In this document: piece after piece, positions 1-10,880 of the stretch
How the letters are laid out: each line of letters begins with the position of its first letter
Numbering within the stretch: position 1 is the stretch's first letter
Notes under the pieces: model-generated
Databases searched by the model: none
What the model saw: only the letters and a program-made list of their open reading frames with translations
What the model was told of the DNA's origin: nothing
Position numbers and translations under genes: made by a program
DNA from: Fallopia convolvulus
Taxonomy: Eukaryota; Streptophyta; Magnoliopsida; Caryophyllales; Polygonaceae
Direction: 5' to 3'
DNA length: 64,000 nucleotides
Assembly (NCBI GenBank): GCA_964016875.1
Contig: OZ024726.1
Coordinates: 31,175,503 to 31,239,502 of the forward strand

Positions 1-1569
1 TGTCGGACCCGACTTGCTGGGTAAGTTGGTCCGACTCTCTTCATTCTTCTTAGGCACGTGTGGCTCGGGTAGGTTTCGGCCACTTCTCAATCCAATTGCC
101 CGGACTTCATTTTGATTGTTTTGAGCTCGAGAATTCTCCTCGGGTCGGCCCGGAAGTCTCCCATTCTCTCTCGGGGCTTGAGTCGCAATTTGAGCAAATT
201 GATTGTCGACTTGCCTCCTCCATGCACCAAACTCATTGAATTGGGTGCTCATCTCCTTGAACCCATCTCTCATCTCTTGAGCAAATGTTTGTAACTCATT
301 GAATCCCGGTGGTCTATATGGTGGTGGTGGCGCCCTTGGCTTGTTTTGGTTGAAGTTGTTGTTGTAACCTTGAGCTTGACCGTTGTTCCACCGACCATTA
401 CCACCATTGTTGAAGTTGCCTCTTCCACCGAAATTTCCTCGAACATAGTTTACCTCCTCAATTCGCTCGGCCAAGGGCACTTGGCTCTCATTCGGACAAA
501 CTTGTGTAGCATGTGCAAAGGATCCACACTCCTCACAAGCTCTAGCATTTTGCTTGTAGTAGTGGACTTGCCTCTTAAGCTTGCTCACTTCACCTTCAAG
601 GAATTGGAGCTTCACATCCCTATCAATGTCTTCTCCCTTTGGATCATATAACTTCCTTGCACCTTCACCTTGAACTTTCACCTCCTTGCTAGCTTGACTC
701 ACCCCATACATGGCCTCATAATCGGATAGCTTGTCAAGTAGCTCCCAAGCTTGATCCGGTGTCAAGTCTATGAACCCACAATCGGTGTGGAGATTGAGCT
801 TGTCCTTCGTTACCGGATTGATGCCTTGGAAAAAGATGTCTTGAAGCACATATGGTTGTTGGCCATGAGTAGGACATTGGCGCAACATCTCCTTGAAACG
901 GTCCCATGCTTCGAAGAGGGGCTCATTCGGACCTTGTTGAAAGCTTGCAATCTTCCTTCTTAACTCGGTTGTCTTTGAGGGCGGGAAGAACTTCATCAAG
1001 AAAGCGTCATAGAGTGTCTTCCAAGTTGTGATTGACCTAGGAGCTTGCCTCTCGAGCCAATGTGTGGCCTTACCCCGAAGTGACCATTTGAACGCCTTTA
1101 GAAGCACATATTCCAACGTCTCCTCGTCGGTAGAGATCGTCTCACACATATCCACAAATCGTTTAACATGCTCTATGGGACACTCATGTGGACGGCCCTC
1201 GAATTGATCACGCTTGATGAGGGAGATGAATTGCGTCTTGATCTCAAAATTCTTGGCAACCTCGGGAAGCACAATAGCCGGCTCGGGTACCCTCAACTCC
1301 GGATGCATGTATTGGCGTGCATTCCGGGGTAGAGCGTTGAGTTGAGCCTCGGCTCTCATCTGTTGCTCCCGTTCTCTTCTTGCCACCGCCTCTTGATTGT
1401 CCTTCTCGAGTTGCAATCTAGCCATTTCGGCCCTAAGTTGAGCCAACTCCTCATCAACATGGAGAGCTTGATTCTCCATCCTTTTCCTTCTTTGGGCTTC
1501 CTTGAGAATACTTTCCGGATCACTTACAAACTCAAGCTCAAGTGTTCCTCGATAGGAACGAGCTAGCAT
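1..1569 (-). CDS. Athila-like Ty3/Gypsy gag, runs off the left edge
   Basis: Reading the minus strand from the ATG at 1569 gives 523 open codons down to base 1 with no stop, so the 3' end lies outside the window. The start is MLARSYRGTLELEF. A charged coiled-coil-like stretch follows, then the retrotransposon gag core (QYMHPELRVPEP, WSLRGKATHWLE, TLYDAFLMKFFPPSKTTELR, RFKEMLRQCPTHG). Further on is a zinc-knuckle-like segment (CEECGSFAHATQVC), then a Gly/Asn-rich linker. Gag coats the RNA genome in the virus-like particle. It is collinear with the gag at 46711-49539, so both belong to one Athila-like lineage. PBS and 5' LTR lie immediately upstream (1699-3177). The last residues at the edge (SKSGPT) come from a GTCGGGTCCGAC motif that also occurs in the LTR. 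The frame is intact, unlike most other TE genes here. Confidence 0.88.
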   Translation of the reverse strand, partial: MLARSYRGTLELEFVSDPESILKEAQRRKRMENQALHVDEELAQLRAEMARLQLEKDNQEAVARREREQQMRAEAQLNALPRNARQYMHPELRVPEPAIVLPEVAKNFEIKTQFISLIKRDQFEGRPHECPIEHVKRFVDMCETISTDEETLEYVLLKAFKWSLRGKATHWLERQAPRSITTWKTLYDAFLMKFFPPSKTTELRRKIASFQQGPNEPLFEAWDRFKEMLRQCPTHGQQPYVLQDIFFQGINPVTKDKLNLHTDCGFIDLTPDQAWELLDKLSDYEAMYGVSQASKEVKVQGEGARKLYDPKGEDIDRDVKLQFLEGEVSKLKRQVHYYKQNARACEECGSFAHATQVCPNESQVPLAERIEEVNYVRGNFGGRGNFNNGGNGRWNNGQAQGYNNNFNQNKPRAPPPPYRPPGFNELQTFAQEMRDGFKEMSTQFNEFGAWRRQVDNQFAQIATQAPRENGRLPGRPEENSRAQNNQNEVRAIGLRSGRNLPEPHVPKKNEESRTNLPSKSGPT

Positions 1570-1698
1570 ACACCTACGAAACAAAGACACAAACCAAAAC
1601 AAATCAAAAACAAACAAAGGGTTTGGGCTATTCCCTCACCCAAATCACTACCAAAACACAAGAAACTCACCAAATTGGCACTCAATGCACTTAGACTT

Positions 1699-1715
1699 CC
1701 CCGGCAACGGCGCCA
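1699..1715 (-). other. Primer-binding site (tRNA-Asp type)
   Basis: On the minus strand this reads TGGCGCCGTTGCCGGGG, the complement of the 3' end of plant tRNA-Asp(GTC) including CCA. It sits 6 bases inside the LTR end and upstream of gag, as expected for priming of minus-strand DNA synthesis. The same 17 bases occur at 46599-46615, and a one-mismatch version at 36302-36318. Confidence 0.9.
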
Positions 1716-1721
1716 TTCTTT

Positions 1722-3177
1722 TGATCGCTCTTGGGTGCGAGGGTCAAGAGATACAATTTATAACCCGACCCGGTTGTAGTACGTGGTGGGTGTCGAACAC
1801 TCGGGAAGTCTACTCGATCGATGTGCCTAGATACTAGGGAGCTAGAAAGGAGAGCATAAAACAAAAGAAAACAAAGAAAACAGTCGGGACCGACACAAAG
1901 GTCACGTCGGGCCCGATGTTGGCGACAAGAGAAAGTCGGGACCGACGTAGGGTAAGTCGGGCCCGAGGTAGCTGGGTTTGTCGAACTTCAAAGATTAAAA
2001 GTAGATCTTGGGCTTTTGGGTTCCTTCTCTAGTAGATTAAGGCTTATCCACCCCAATTCAAGCAATGAGTGATGATCGGACTAGGATCGAGTGCTTTCGC
2101 CCTCGTTCCAACCACTTCTACACATCGATCATTGGGGAAATCCCCTTTGAAGCAAGGTCTTGAGATTGACACATGTTCACTTTCGCTACTTTGCCAATCT
2201 CAAGCCTTGATTCCCGACTTTCGCAAGGAATTGTAGCTCTATGTAGAGTGGGTTCCTTAGATCAATCACTCAAGGCTATGGAATTGGGGTTTCTAGCCTA
2301 AACCTAGCTAGGGTTTTCCCCCATAACCCAAGATCAAGGAGATCTACTCCATGTGGCAAGCAAAGAAAGCAAACAAATCAAAAGGAAAAGCAATCATCAT
2401 CATCAATCTCAAAACAAAGCAAAGTTTCATTCAAATCAAAAGCAATCCACAAATTCCAATCAAGGGTTTCCAAATCCACAAGATCAAAACAAAGCAAAGC
2501 TAATCTATCAAACAAACCTATCAAATCTCCCTCTCCTTGGCCGATTCTCTCTCTTTTCCTTCTCCTCTCCTTCCTCCTTGCTCTCCAAGAATCCTCTTGG
2601 CTCCCTTGGAACCCCCCCCCCCTTTGTGAGAGAGCCCCCCTTTTTGTGTGTGAGAGAACCTCCCCTTTTGGAACCAACTTTTGGAACCCCTAAATTAAAA
2701 GACAAGAGGGCCTTTTATAGACTAGATGAGGGGCAAAAGTGGAAGTCCACAATTTCGTGCCTTGGAGCCCAAGTAGTTCGGTGACCGACTTGGACCGACA
2801 CGGAGGACCTCGGGCCCGAGTTACTGTGCATCTCGGTCCGAGGTTGGAGACTTCAAAGTCGGGCCCGAGGTTGTTGCAACTCGGTCCTGACCTCGTTCCA
2901 CCTTCTTCTTTGTTGGCTTCTCTTGTTCTTCTTCATGGCTTGCTCCTCTCTTTCCCTCTTTAGCTCGGGCCTTGCTCCATGTCTCGAATCTCCTTCAAAA
3001 CGACCCTTGATCCATGCCAAATTACCTACAAAACACATAAAATGCGCATAGTCTCCGAATCTCATAGAAATACGGGAACTAAGCTAAAAAGGAACAGAAC
3101 ACACAAGAAAAGGGGAAAAAGAAACATATTTACAAAGGAAATCACATATAAAAACACCACCAAATAGAGAGACATCA
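1722..3177 (-). repeat. 5' LTR of minus-strand Athila-like element
   Basis: The LTR starts TGATGTCTC at 3177 (minus strand) and ends CGATCA next to the PBS, giving TGAT...ATCA termini and about 1456 bp, close to the other Athila-like LTRs in this window (1.35-1.57 kb). It carries copies of a GTCGGGMCCGAC/CTCGGGCCCGAG motif in two clusters, about 1883-1975 and 2779-2897. ORFs inside it are AT- or C-rich artefacts. The second LTR is outside the window, so no TSD can be checked; the 5' flank is AAGCC. Confidence 0.8.
2711..2720 (-). promoter_or_regulatory. Probable TATA box of the LTR promoter
   Basis: Minus strand CTATAAAAGG lies about 460 bp into the LTR. It divides the LTR into U3 (2721-3177), with one GTCGGGCCCGAG cluster, and R/U5 (1722-2690), with the other. 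This agrees with transcription toward gag. The initiation point is inferred only. Confidence 0.55.
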
Positions 3178-3600
3178 AAGCCCGCAGGGCACGCGCTCCA
3201 TGTTCAGTTCATTGTAAAAGTGCATAGCTATGGTGGAAAAGTGAATAACGAAACCGGTAAAAGTGCAATACAAGACCGAAAAAGTGCAAAAAAAAATGAA
3301 GCCCACGGCCGCGTGCGCTGCTTGTTCCTTATGGTGGAAAAGTGCATTATGAAACAGGTAAAAGTGTGTTGCAAAAGCGCATCATCCTAGGCGTCCGAAT
3401 TGACTCAATCACGAATAAGCTCAACCATTTTCTTCCTAATTTTTCGTATAGTAATGCACTTTTGCCGATTTGGCAATGCATTTTTTCACGATAGCGATGT
3501 ACTTTTGTAATTTATGAGAAATTACGAAAATGCCACTGCGTGCCTATATTAAATGGAAGACGGGGTGTTTTAATATGGGAAGTAGATTTGCCCATCCAAC
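3178..3600. repeat. Non-coding tract with reiterated AAAAGTGCA, possible fold-back repeat
   Basis: The left part has at least four copies of AAAAGTGCA or a one-base variant (around 3217, 3258, 3279, 3337), and TGGTGGAAAAGTG occurs twice. The right part has the motif in inverted orientation (GCACTTTT, GCATTTTT, GTACTTTT, about 3454-3495). Two GC-rich blocks (about 3180-3200 and 3300-3325) are imperfect direct repeats. No protein is supported. It may be a small fold-back element or a tandem-repeat remnant. Confidence 0.4.
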
Positions 3601-5165
3601 TGATGAAGTATTTTTGTGGTCGTATTAACCTACCAAAAAATCATAACTTAACCAAACCTAGCAGAATGATAAGTAAGGGTCGATCCACAGAAACTCGTGT
3701 ATTTATGTTATTACTTAAATGACAAGTAACTAAGATGGGGGTTTTAGTTAATGTTTATTTAATCTAAGATGCAAATTGAAACTAATTATGAATGCAAATA
3801 TGATTGTGTTTAAACAAGTATGAGAAAAAGAGCGTTCAACTAGTTTAATCCATCATATATATGCTTATTGATCATTGATTCTCTTGATTCTCAATTCACT
3901 TGAATAATCTATCGTGCAAAATTATCCAAACTTTATATTTAGTTGAAAAGAGCTAACAGTCTAAACAACCCTAATCATTTAACAACATAAAAGAACTTCT
4001 AGATTCAATTAAACGACAACTTTAAGTTCAAAGTATCGATAGAAGCAAATACTTGACGCAAACAGTCAATCAAGTTATTTGTGGTTTATTCCCTTCTAAA
4101 ACCAAATAGCACGAACGGATCTAAACAATTATAGTTGCTACTTTATCTAATCAATCCCAAATGCGACTTAATCAGATTAGTTGTAAATTATCCTAGACAT
4201 TCTATTAGGTGGCCAATCTAACAAAACCCTAGATAAACTTTGATTCAATTAAGCACAGTGAATAAAACCTATTCAAGTTGTTGAAAATCAATCAAACCTC
4301 ACAATAATATGCAATCTATGATTTCCATAACTAGTCAAACACAATGGATTTAGTAATGAATAATTGAATTAAGAAAAAGCATACAAATTGGTTCAAAGGT
4401 TGCTCCTTGAGAAAACTCTCTCAAAAAAAACCCTAACCTCCAAATTGTCTTCTAAGTTTTAAAAGAGAGAGAAACTAAAGAGAGTTTTAAGTATCTCCAA
4501 CAACTACTAAAGATATCCAAGGAAACAAATCTTCAATAACCCATACAAGGAATACTCGGAAATACATAAAAACAAGCCCAACTTGAAGTCCAACACGCGG
4601 CCCATTGTGTCCATTGAAAGGCAGACGGCCCGGACTTCAAAATAAAGTGGCGCGGTCGCGCCATCTCTTACTCTAGCCCGCGGCACTCTCGGTTCAACAT
4701 TTAGGTGACACTTCAGAGGCTGTTTTGACTCCCTTTGAGTTGGAATTTGGACTCGGAGTAAAATATGAATTGTATCTCTTTGAATTAGCTTTCCAATGAT
4801 AACAAATTCAGCTCCATTAGATGACTATAGCTCCCAATCCAAGCATTGCAAGATAGAGGTGTCAAAACAAGACTCCAATGCATGACCCGAATTTAAGCGT
4901 TCTTTTCCCACAAGCACTTGAGCCTTATCTCTTCCAATATTCACTTGCACCACTCTAAGCTTCATTTTGATCCTCTAATGCACCATCATAGTCAGCTCGG
5001 ATCACGTCCTATCTTGCTCATGTACCTATAAACCTGCAAAACCGAGCAAACAAGCGCAATCTACCCCAAAACACTAAATCCTAAAAATTAAGCTAAAACT
5101 AAGCTACACCTATGCAAAACAAACATAAAACATGCATCTAAACTACACCTATATGCAAGCTATCA
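3601..5165 (-). mobile_element. Solo LTR, Athila-like, TSD CCAAC
   Basis: The insert begins TGATGAAG and ends GCTATCA. It is flanked on both sides by CCAAC (3596-3600 and 5166-5170), a perfect 5-bp target-site duplication. There is no internal region, so it is a solo LTR left by LTR-LTR recombination. On the minus strand it starts TGATAGCTTGCATATAGG, the family of the LTRs at 29298-30650 and 34815-36297. It contains the near-palindrome TGGCGCGGTCGCGCCA (about 4650-4666), this family's GC-rich module. It has no coding capacity. Confidence 0.9.
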
Positions 5166-5232
5166 CCAACAACCAGGATGGCGCCTCATAATGCACATAA
5201 GGATTGTATTTCATGTGATCCACACTCATAAA

Positions 5233-6608
5233 TAGGGTTGGACATTATCCGTGGGTGATCGACCCACCCGGTTCACCCGACCCAATTATAAGGGTGAATA
5301 AATGTAAAAAGTGAGTGACAGGTGAAATAGTTGACGGGTCGGATATGGGTGAAATGTTACACTCGTTTCATCTAACCCATCACCCAACCTGTCACCCACC
5401 ACCCGTTTCACCCGTATAAGATTTTTCCAAAATTAGGTTTGATTTTTATCTAAAAAAAATTTGGGACTTTGGAGCTTTTATTTTAAATGTTTGGGATTTT
5501 ATTTTAAAATATTAGAAGAATCACTATAACCCTAGGCCTAAATCCCTAATGAACAAGCACCCTTTTATCATCGCTTCTTAGGGAAAGAGACGAGCATCGT
5601 TGTTGAGTCCTCTCGAGTCTAGACTCCATGTATTCTCACTCTCCCGTTGTTAAGTTATGTTTGCATTAATTTTTAGCTTTACTACCTCAAAACTTATGTA
5701 GTTAACATTGGGATATTACTTAAGTAAGCAGAATGTTTGGATTAATTTTTTTTATTATTTTAAAAATTTTTACAGGCCACCGACTCACCCCGGGTGACGG
5801 GTGGGTCGGATTAGAGGTGTCCAAATCTGGTTAACTAAAGTTCGGTTAACCATTATTTCGGTTAGTTAAAATCATGAACTGAAACCGAACTGTGAATCCC
5901 GGTTAACCGTAGTTCGGTTAACCAAATTTTTGGTTCGATTTTCTCGGTTAACCGATAACCGTTTATGTAATTTTACCTTAAATAATTAAGACTAAAATAA
6001 TAAAAATTTGAATAAAAACTGATCAATCAAGACTTTTATTTAATTTTAAATATGTACTTATATCATATTGTTTTGGTTGTTGTAAACAAATATCGAGAGT
6101 ATATACTATATTGTGTGGAATCAAACATTGCGTGCATTAATTTTTATCCCATCAAATTTAATAAGTGATTTTTATATCAATGAGAAGTGGAAAAATAGTG
6201 TGTAAATTATTAAAATTGAAAATGAAAAGACTCAAACTGGATTAACATTTTGAAAATCATAGAGTTTAACCACTAATCAAATTAAAGATAACTAATATTT
6301 GAAAAAAAATATTAATATATTTTCGGTTTTTCGGTTAACCGTTATATGTAAAGTCGTGAACCGAAACCGAACCGATAAACGGAAAATATTTTTTGTTCGG
6401 TTAACCAAATCTAAATTTCAAAAAAAGTCGGTTTGGTTAACCTAAAAAATAATCGGTTTTTCGGTTTCGATTTTTTATGGACACCCCTAGGTCGGATATG
6501 GGTGAAAGGTTTTGTTGGTGATGGGTGGGTCTGGTGATCCATTTTTATTCGCAGGTTGGGTGGTAGAAGTGCTCCACCCACCCATAACCCGACCCATGAC
6601 AAATTCTA
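5233..6608. mobile_element. Non-autonomous hAT-like element (outer), 8-bp TSD
   Basis: The left end is TAGGGTTGGACAT and the right end, read inward on the minus strand, is TAGAATTTGTCAT, a weak but collinear terminal inverted repeat. Flanks CTCATAAA (5225-5232) and ATCATAAA (6609-6616) match at 7 of 8 bases, the TSD size of hAT elements. Subterminal regions are full of GGGTGGGTCGGAT and CACCCGACCC motifs in both orientations, typical of plant hAT MITEs. It codes for nothing and is split by a second hAT at 5812-6489. Confidence 0.7.
5812..6489. mobile_element. Non-autonomous hAT element (inner), perfect 8-bp TSD
   Basis: The ends are TAGAGGTGTCC and GGACACCCCTA, an imperfect TIR. The flanking 8-mers at 5804-5811 and 6490-6497 are both GGTCGGAT. 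The 678-bp element carries many CGGTTAACC-type motifs near both ends, probable transposase-binding repeats, and no transposase. It inserted inside the older hAT copy. Confidence 0.88.
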
Positions 6609-6691
6609 ATCATAAAGGATTAGTGGATGCATAGGACTATAAAACAATGATTAGAGAAGATTCTCACATACAAATATACATTATACAATGC

Positions 6692-6998
<307 letters not shown>

Positions 6999-8863
6999 AT
7001 GCATCTCCGCGTATTCACTCTCACCTCCGTCGTCAGCCACCTTACGGCGGCAGCCCCACCACCACCGAGCACCCTCAATATAGAACCCACCGCAGAAAAC
7101 AGTGATGTCAATGCCGTCATCCAAGTGGTCACCATGATCCTCATCATAATAATGGCGTTCGTCTTTGTGATTAGCTCCCTCTTCTTCTGCTTCCACCGCT
7201 CGATTGGCCAGGGATGCTGTGGCGTGGATGACGATGACGGGGAGCACGACCACCACCATGAAGGCAGACGAAGGAGGACGCCCGGCCTCAGTCGGGCTGT
7301 TATAGAGACGTTCCCGACCTACATGTACTCGGATGTTAGGGTTCACCGGCTTGGCAACGGAGAGCTTGAGTGCGCTGTTTGCTTGAGTGAATTCAAAGAC
7401 GTCGAGGTATATATCATATATGCTACGAGTACGACTATACCATGCAATATTGCATGCTATCAATTTTTTTCTTTTGTGCTTCACTTAGTATTCACATGCT
7501 TTAATTACTTTTTTCAAGTACGTAAGAGGTTGATTCATTCATCATCCAATTTCAAATGCTTTATGAAAGAAATGGAGAATTTAGTGGTCGTTTTGGTTTT
7601 GGCTATACCAAGCTAGGTTGTTTGTTTTGTTCAAGATTATTTTCGCTTTACATTGTATCAATTTTACACTCATTCGAAGTGTAAGCAGCTTGAGTATTAA
7701 ATTCGAGAGGAATAGGTGTTATTTTCTTACAGATTATATTAAAGAATATTCGCCAAGCCGAGTAGGTGTTATTGAACTCAAGGAATATTGTGTTCATTAT
7801 ACCCTCATTTAAAACGACAAGTATCGAAAGGGTGGACTCTAGTTTAAGATGGATGGGTCAATATATCGTTTGCACTCCGATCCATGGGAGTCGAAACGGA
7901 GCAAAACTGTACTAGCCTAAGGTCCTAACTGCTTGAGTAAATGCTCGAAGGATTCTTGATCCATTACCTCTTTAACAAAGCTCCATTCACTCCAAAGGTG
8001 GCTTTTGGTTTCCAACCCATAGACGTTCTTTCAAATTTTTGTTTTGTTTTTTGAACCAGCGGTAATTTATTCATATGGATAAAGAAAATATTACCATGTA
8101 CATAGTAATATTGGCCTCTCATACAAAATGTTACCATGTACTCGATACCAAAGGGGTCCTTGCAAATTAATTTATATTGGCCTCTCTTACTAATCAATTT
8201 ATTGTACTTTGTGTGTAGATATTACGATTGCTACCAACTTGCTGCCACGTGTTCCATCCCAACTGCATCGACATGTGGCTAATGTCTCGACCAACATGCC
8301 CAGTGTGTCGAGCTGACGTAGGATCAATTAGCAACCTCACAGAACATGGAGGGTTCCGAAGCATCTTCGGAATCTCTAGTAGTGATGATGGAGATCCTTC
8401 GATCAACATAGAACAACAATCCCCGGTCCAAATTGGCAACGCAACTCCAGAGGCAATAATCCAACAAATCACTCGATTCCAAGAATTAAACTACCCAAAG
8501 TCACATTCAACGGGCCATTCACCCGCCTGGACTGCTGAAGAGAGCGACCGGTTCACTCTCAGGCTACCTGAGGAAGTTCGTAACAAGCTTGTGACTAGTG
8601 GAGGTCGGCGTGGGAATGGCCGTGCGATGGGGTTGATGAGTAGTCCGAGGAGTTGGTATCGGCGAGGGAGTGTTGCTATATGGTGTAGGAGTAATAATAC
8701 TAGCATGAAGAAGCAAAATTATCACCGGTTCAAGGCTGGTAATGTGTTGGACCGGTTTGAAGAACCCGTTGCTTCCTCAAATGTCCTTGTCTCGTCGTGG
8801 TCCGGTTCTCCTAAATCGGATGGGCCCGTTGATTATTCTACATTAATCAACGGTCAACGGTAG
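6999..8863 (+). CDS. ATL6/ATL31-like: ATL6/ATL31-like RING-H2 E3 ubiquitin ligase, two exons
   Basis: Exons 6999-7406 and 8219-8863 join in phase 0 across a GT-AG intron to give 350 residues. Order: Pro-rich N-terminus, one membrane helix (about 39-65), acidic/His-rich loop (DDDDGEHDHHH), GLD-type region (GLSRAVIETFPTYMYSDV), then the RING-H2 with C125, C128, C144, H146, H149, C152, C163, C166 and the conserved W156. The tail contains SHSTGHSPAW and RFTLRLPEEVRNKL, characteristic of the ATL6/ATL31 subgroup, which in Arabidopsis are membrane E3 ligases linked to carbon/nitrogen response and defence. The protein would place ubiquitin on targets at the plasma membrane or endosomes. Unusually, the intron falls inside the RING, between C128 and C144; ATL genes are normally intronless. 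The N-terminus lacks a strong signal peptide. All zinc ligands are present, so the gene looks functional if the intron is spliced. Confidence 0.9.
7407..8218 (+). other. Intron inside the RING-H2 domain of the ATL gene
   Basis: The donor is GAG|GTATAT and the acceptor TTTGTGTGTAG|ATA. The intron is 812 bp. Removal joins SEFKDVE to ILRLLPTCCHVF, matching the paralog at 16940-18058 (SEFQDSDLLRLLPTCSHVF), which has no intron. The intron is T-rich. It contains a short repeated phrase, TATTGGCCTCTC (about 8109 and 8177). No TE was identified in it. Confidence 0.8.
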
Positions 8864-9444
8864 GAGCAATATGATTTGGGCCAATTATTAGAGGGGTGAT
8901 CCGTTTGCCATATTGTCAAGTTTACTTTGTGGCAATTGGCTTATATTTTTCAATTTTAAATGCGAATTTATTCTTTGTTGGCCGGAATGAAATTAAATTA
9001 TTCGAAAAGAAAAGGTAGGATAGGGTTCGGAATTATCAATATATATCTTCTAAACCTGAAGCACTTTTGGGCAGTTTCGTCATTAAGAACTTATATTACA
9101 GTCACCCTATTTTTTATCATGATTTTTCTAATTAATTATATATTATATAATTCAATCACCTTATGAAATTTCCAATTTTGTACCTCATCTTATTTAACCA
9201 TTTTTTTTAATCAATTTACTATGAGATTGTATAAATTTATATCTCTACCCATTAGTTTTAACAATAGATAAGAACTTATATTCAAATCTTTATATTTTTA
9301 ATAATGTTATTTTTCATAAATCATATATTAGGTAATTTATCCACCTTATCTTTAAAAATCAATATTTTTGTAAATTTGATATGAGATTTATCATCCACAC
9401 ATTACGTTATCATATACTATATATTGTAAATTGTATATTATGTT
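8864..9444. other. 3' flank of the ATL gene, no gene seen
   Basis: AT-rich sequence between the ATL stop codon and the CACTA element. Small ORFs here have no recognisable motif. A 3' UTR and poly(A) signal probably lie in the first few hundred bases, but no canonical AATAAA stands out. Confidence 0.5.
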
Positions 9445-9462
9445 CACTAGTACAAATATGGG

Positions 9463-9665
9463 TTTAGACAATGGTTATAATTAAACACGGACAACGGTTC
9501 CTGAACCGTTGTCTATGCACACGCTGTCTATGCACACAGTTAAATAGACAACGGTTTTAACATAGACAACGGTTGTAAAAGACAACGGCTATAACCATTG
9601 TCTAAAATAAAAATAACCGTTGTCTTTAATGAAACAACAAAATAAAAAAATATAGACAACGAGTT
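9463..9665. repeat. Left subterminal repeat array of the CACTA element
   Basis: Many copies of GACAACGGTT and its complement, or close variants, lie within 200 bp of the left end. They mirror a similar array at 12900-13142. In CACTA elements such arrays bind the transposase. Confidence 0.8.
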
Positions 9666-9899
9666 TCACCCGTTTTCTTTTCGTGTTATTTTATTAAAAA
9701 AAATTGTAAGAGAGGTATTATTTTCTTTTACAATGCTCCACAATTCATATATATATATATATGAAAATTCGGCTGCCATGATAAGAATACAACAATACAA
9801 AGAGGGAGAACCTAGAATGATCAAATCATGAAATCTACATTCTAAGAACCATATTGAAATCCCTCTACAAAGAACAAACAATTCCTTGTAAAAACTCAC

Positions 9900-10022
9900 A
9901 TCACCACTGTCATCATCGTCTTCTGCATCATAATCATTCATTCCATTGGTTTGCCCAAGCAATTTCTTCAATTCTTTTGCAGATTTACCAAGTCCTCCCT
10001 CTTCCTCATTAGCTTCATCATC
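9900..10022 (-). pseudogene. Captured exon resembling TFIIF alpha subunit (RAP74)
   Basis: A minus-strand exon bounded by acceptor ATTGCAG and donor GTGAGT encodes 41 residues, including EEEGGLGKSAKELKKLLGQ and an acidic DAEDDDDSGD run. This matches my recollection of the C-terminal acidic region of plant TFIIF-alpha, which has a G(K/S)ELKKLLG-type motif. Only this exon is recognisable, so it would be a gene fragment carried by the transposon. The identification is from memory of the family and is moderate. Confidence 0.5.
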
Positions 10023-10289
10023 CTGCAATATTGTACTAAACTTATTATAATAAGAAATGACTTTACGGTCAATATTCAAGTTCTTCTACCTTCATATAAG
10101 CTCTAAATAAAAAAGAATCTCAATTCTACTAAACTTTTAGTTTTTTTTTCCTATTGCACATGAAGGGCACATGTAATGTTATACCAAATCATTCCCCTAA
10201 ATTAGCATAAAAACTAGTCAATTGCAATGTCCAGCTAAAAGTTCACAATTAACTTTGTCAAAAAATACATCAACATAACCAAATCATTC

Positions 10290-10324
<35 letters not shown>

Positions 10325-10804
10325 TCTATAAGGAGTCCTCTTATTAACAATTGCACTTACATAAAATCCATCAACATAACCAAGATATCATTTTCACTTT
10401 TCTTTAACTTTTATTACATTGAAGGAGACTCATTTTCTCCCAATATTACGCTAAGAAAAAGAGATATATGAGCTCTAATTAACAACTCTAGCAAATACAT
10501 TCATGAAATTAGCGTCACTAACACAAAGAAAATTGTTTCCCCTAATTCAAAATCATTAGTTTTACCTAGACATTTCACATTCCAATAGCCATACTCCCTT
10601 AATGAATAGAATATGCACCCTAATTCATAGGTTCTCCACCCAGTACAAATGAAATTTATCATAAAAACCGAAATCAAATCCAATATAACAAGAAAGAAGT
10701 GAGCTTGCATTTTAATTCCAACGAACAATCCTGGAAAGATCCTTCATACAAAGCATGCCAACTATTTCTTCTATTGATGCCAAGAATCTTGATATTGTTC
10801 TTAC

Positions 10805-10880
10805 CTCTAACCAAACTGACGTAGTTGTTTCCAATGAAAATATGTTGTCCAATGAAGATAGTATCACCTTTCTTCACAAC
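10805..10880 (-). pseudogene. Captured pyruvate kinase exon (cytosolic type), frameshifted
   Basis: The minus-strand exon between acceptor AAGTAG and donor GTAAGA reads VVKKGDTIFIGQ, then after a one-base shift ETTTSVWLE. Plant cytosolic pyruvate kinases have VKKGDTIF(I/V)GQ followed by SETTSVWLEV at this place. The frameshift means it cannot encode a functional segment. Together with 11650-11682 it preserves pyruvate kinase exon order on the minus strand. Confidence 0.7.

Noticed and set aside
112..1566. Several plus-strand ORFs at the left edge
   Set aside because: They lie antisense to a 523-codon minus-strand gag with clear motifs, and have no motifs of their own.
1699..1715. tRNA-Asp gene or fragment
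   Set aside because: Only the 17 terminal bases are present, in the PBS position of an LTR element; no cloverleaf is possible.
9745..10322. TA-dinucleotide runs as regulatory sites
   Set aside because: Simple microsatellites (about 9749-9763 and 10293-10321) inside the CACTA element, with no gene context.
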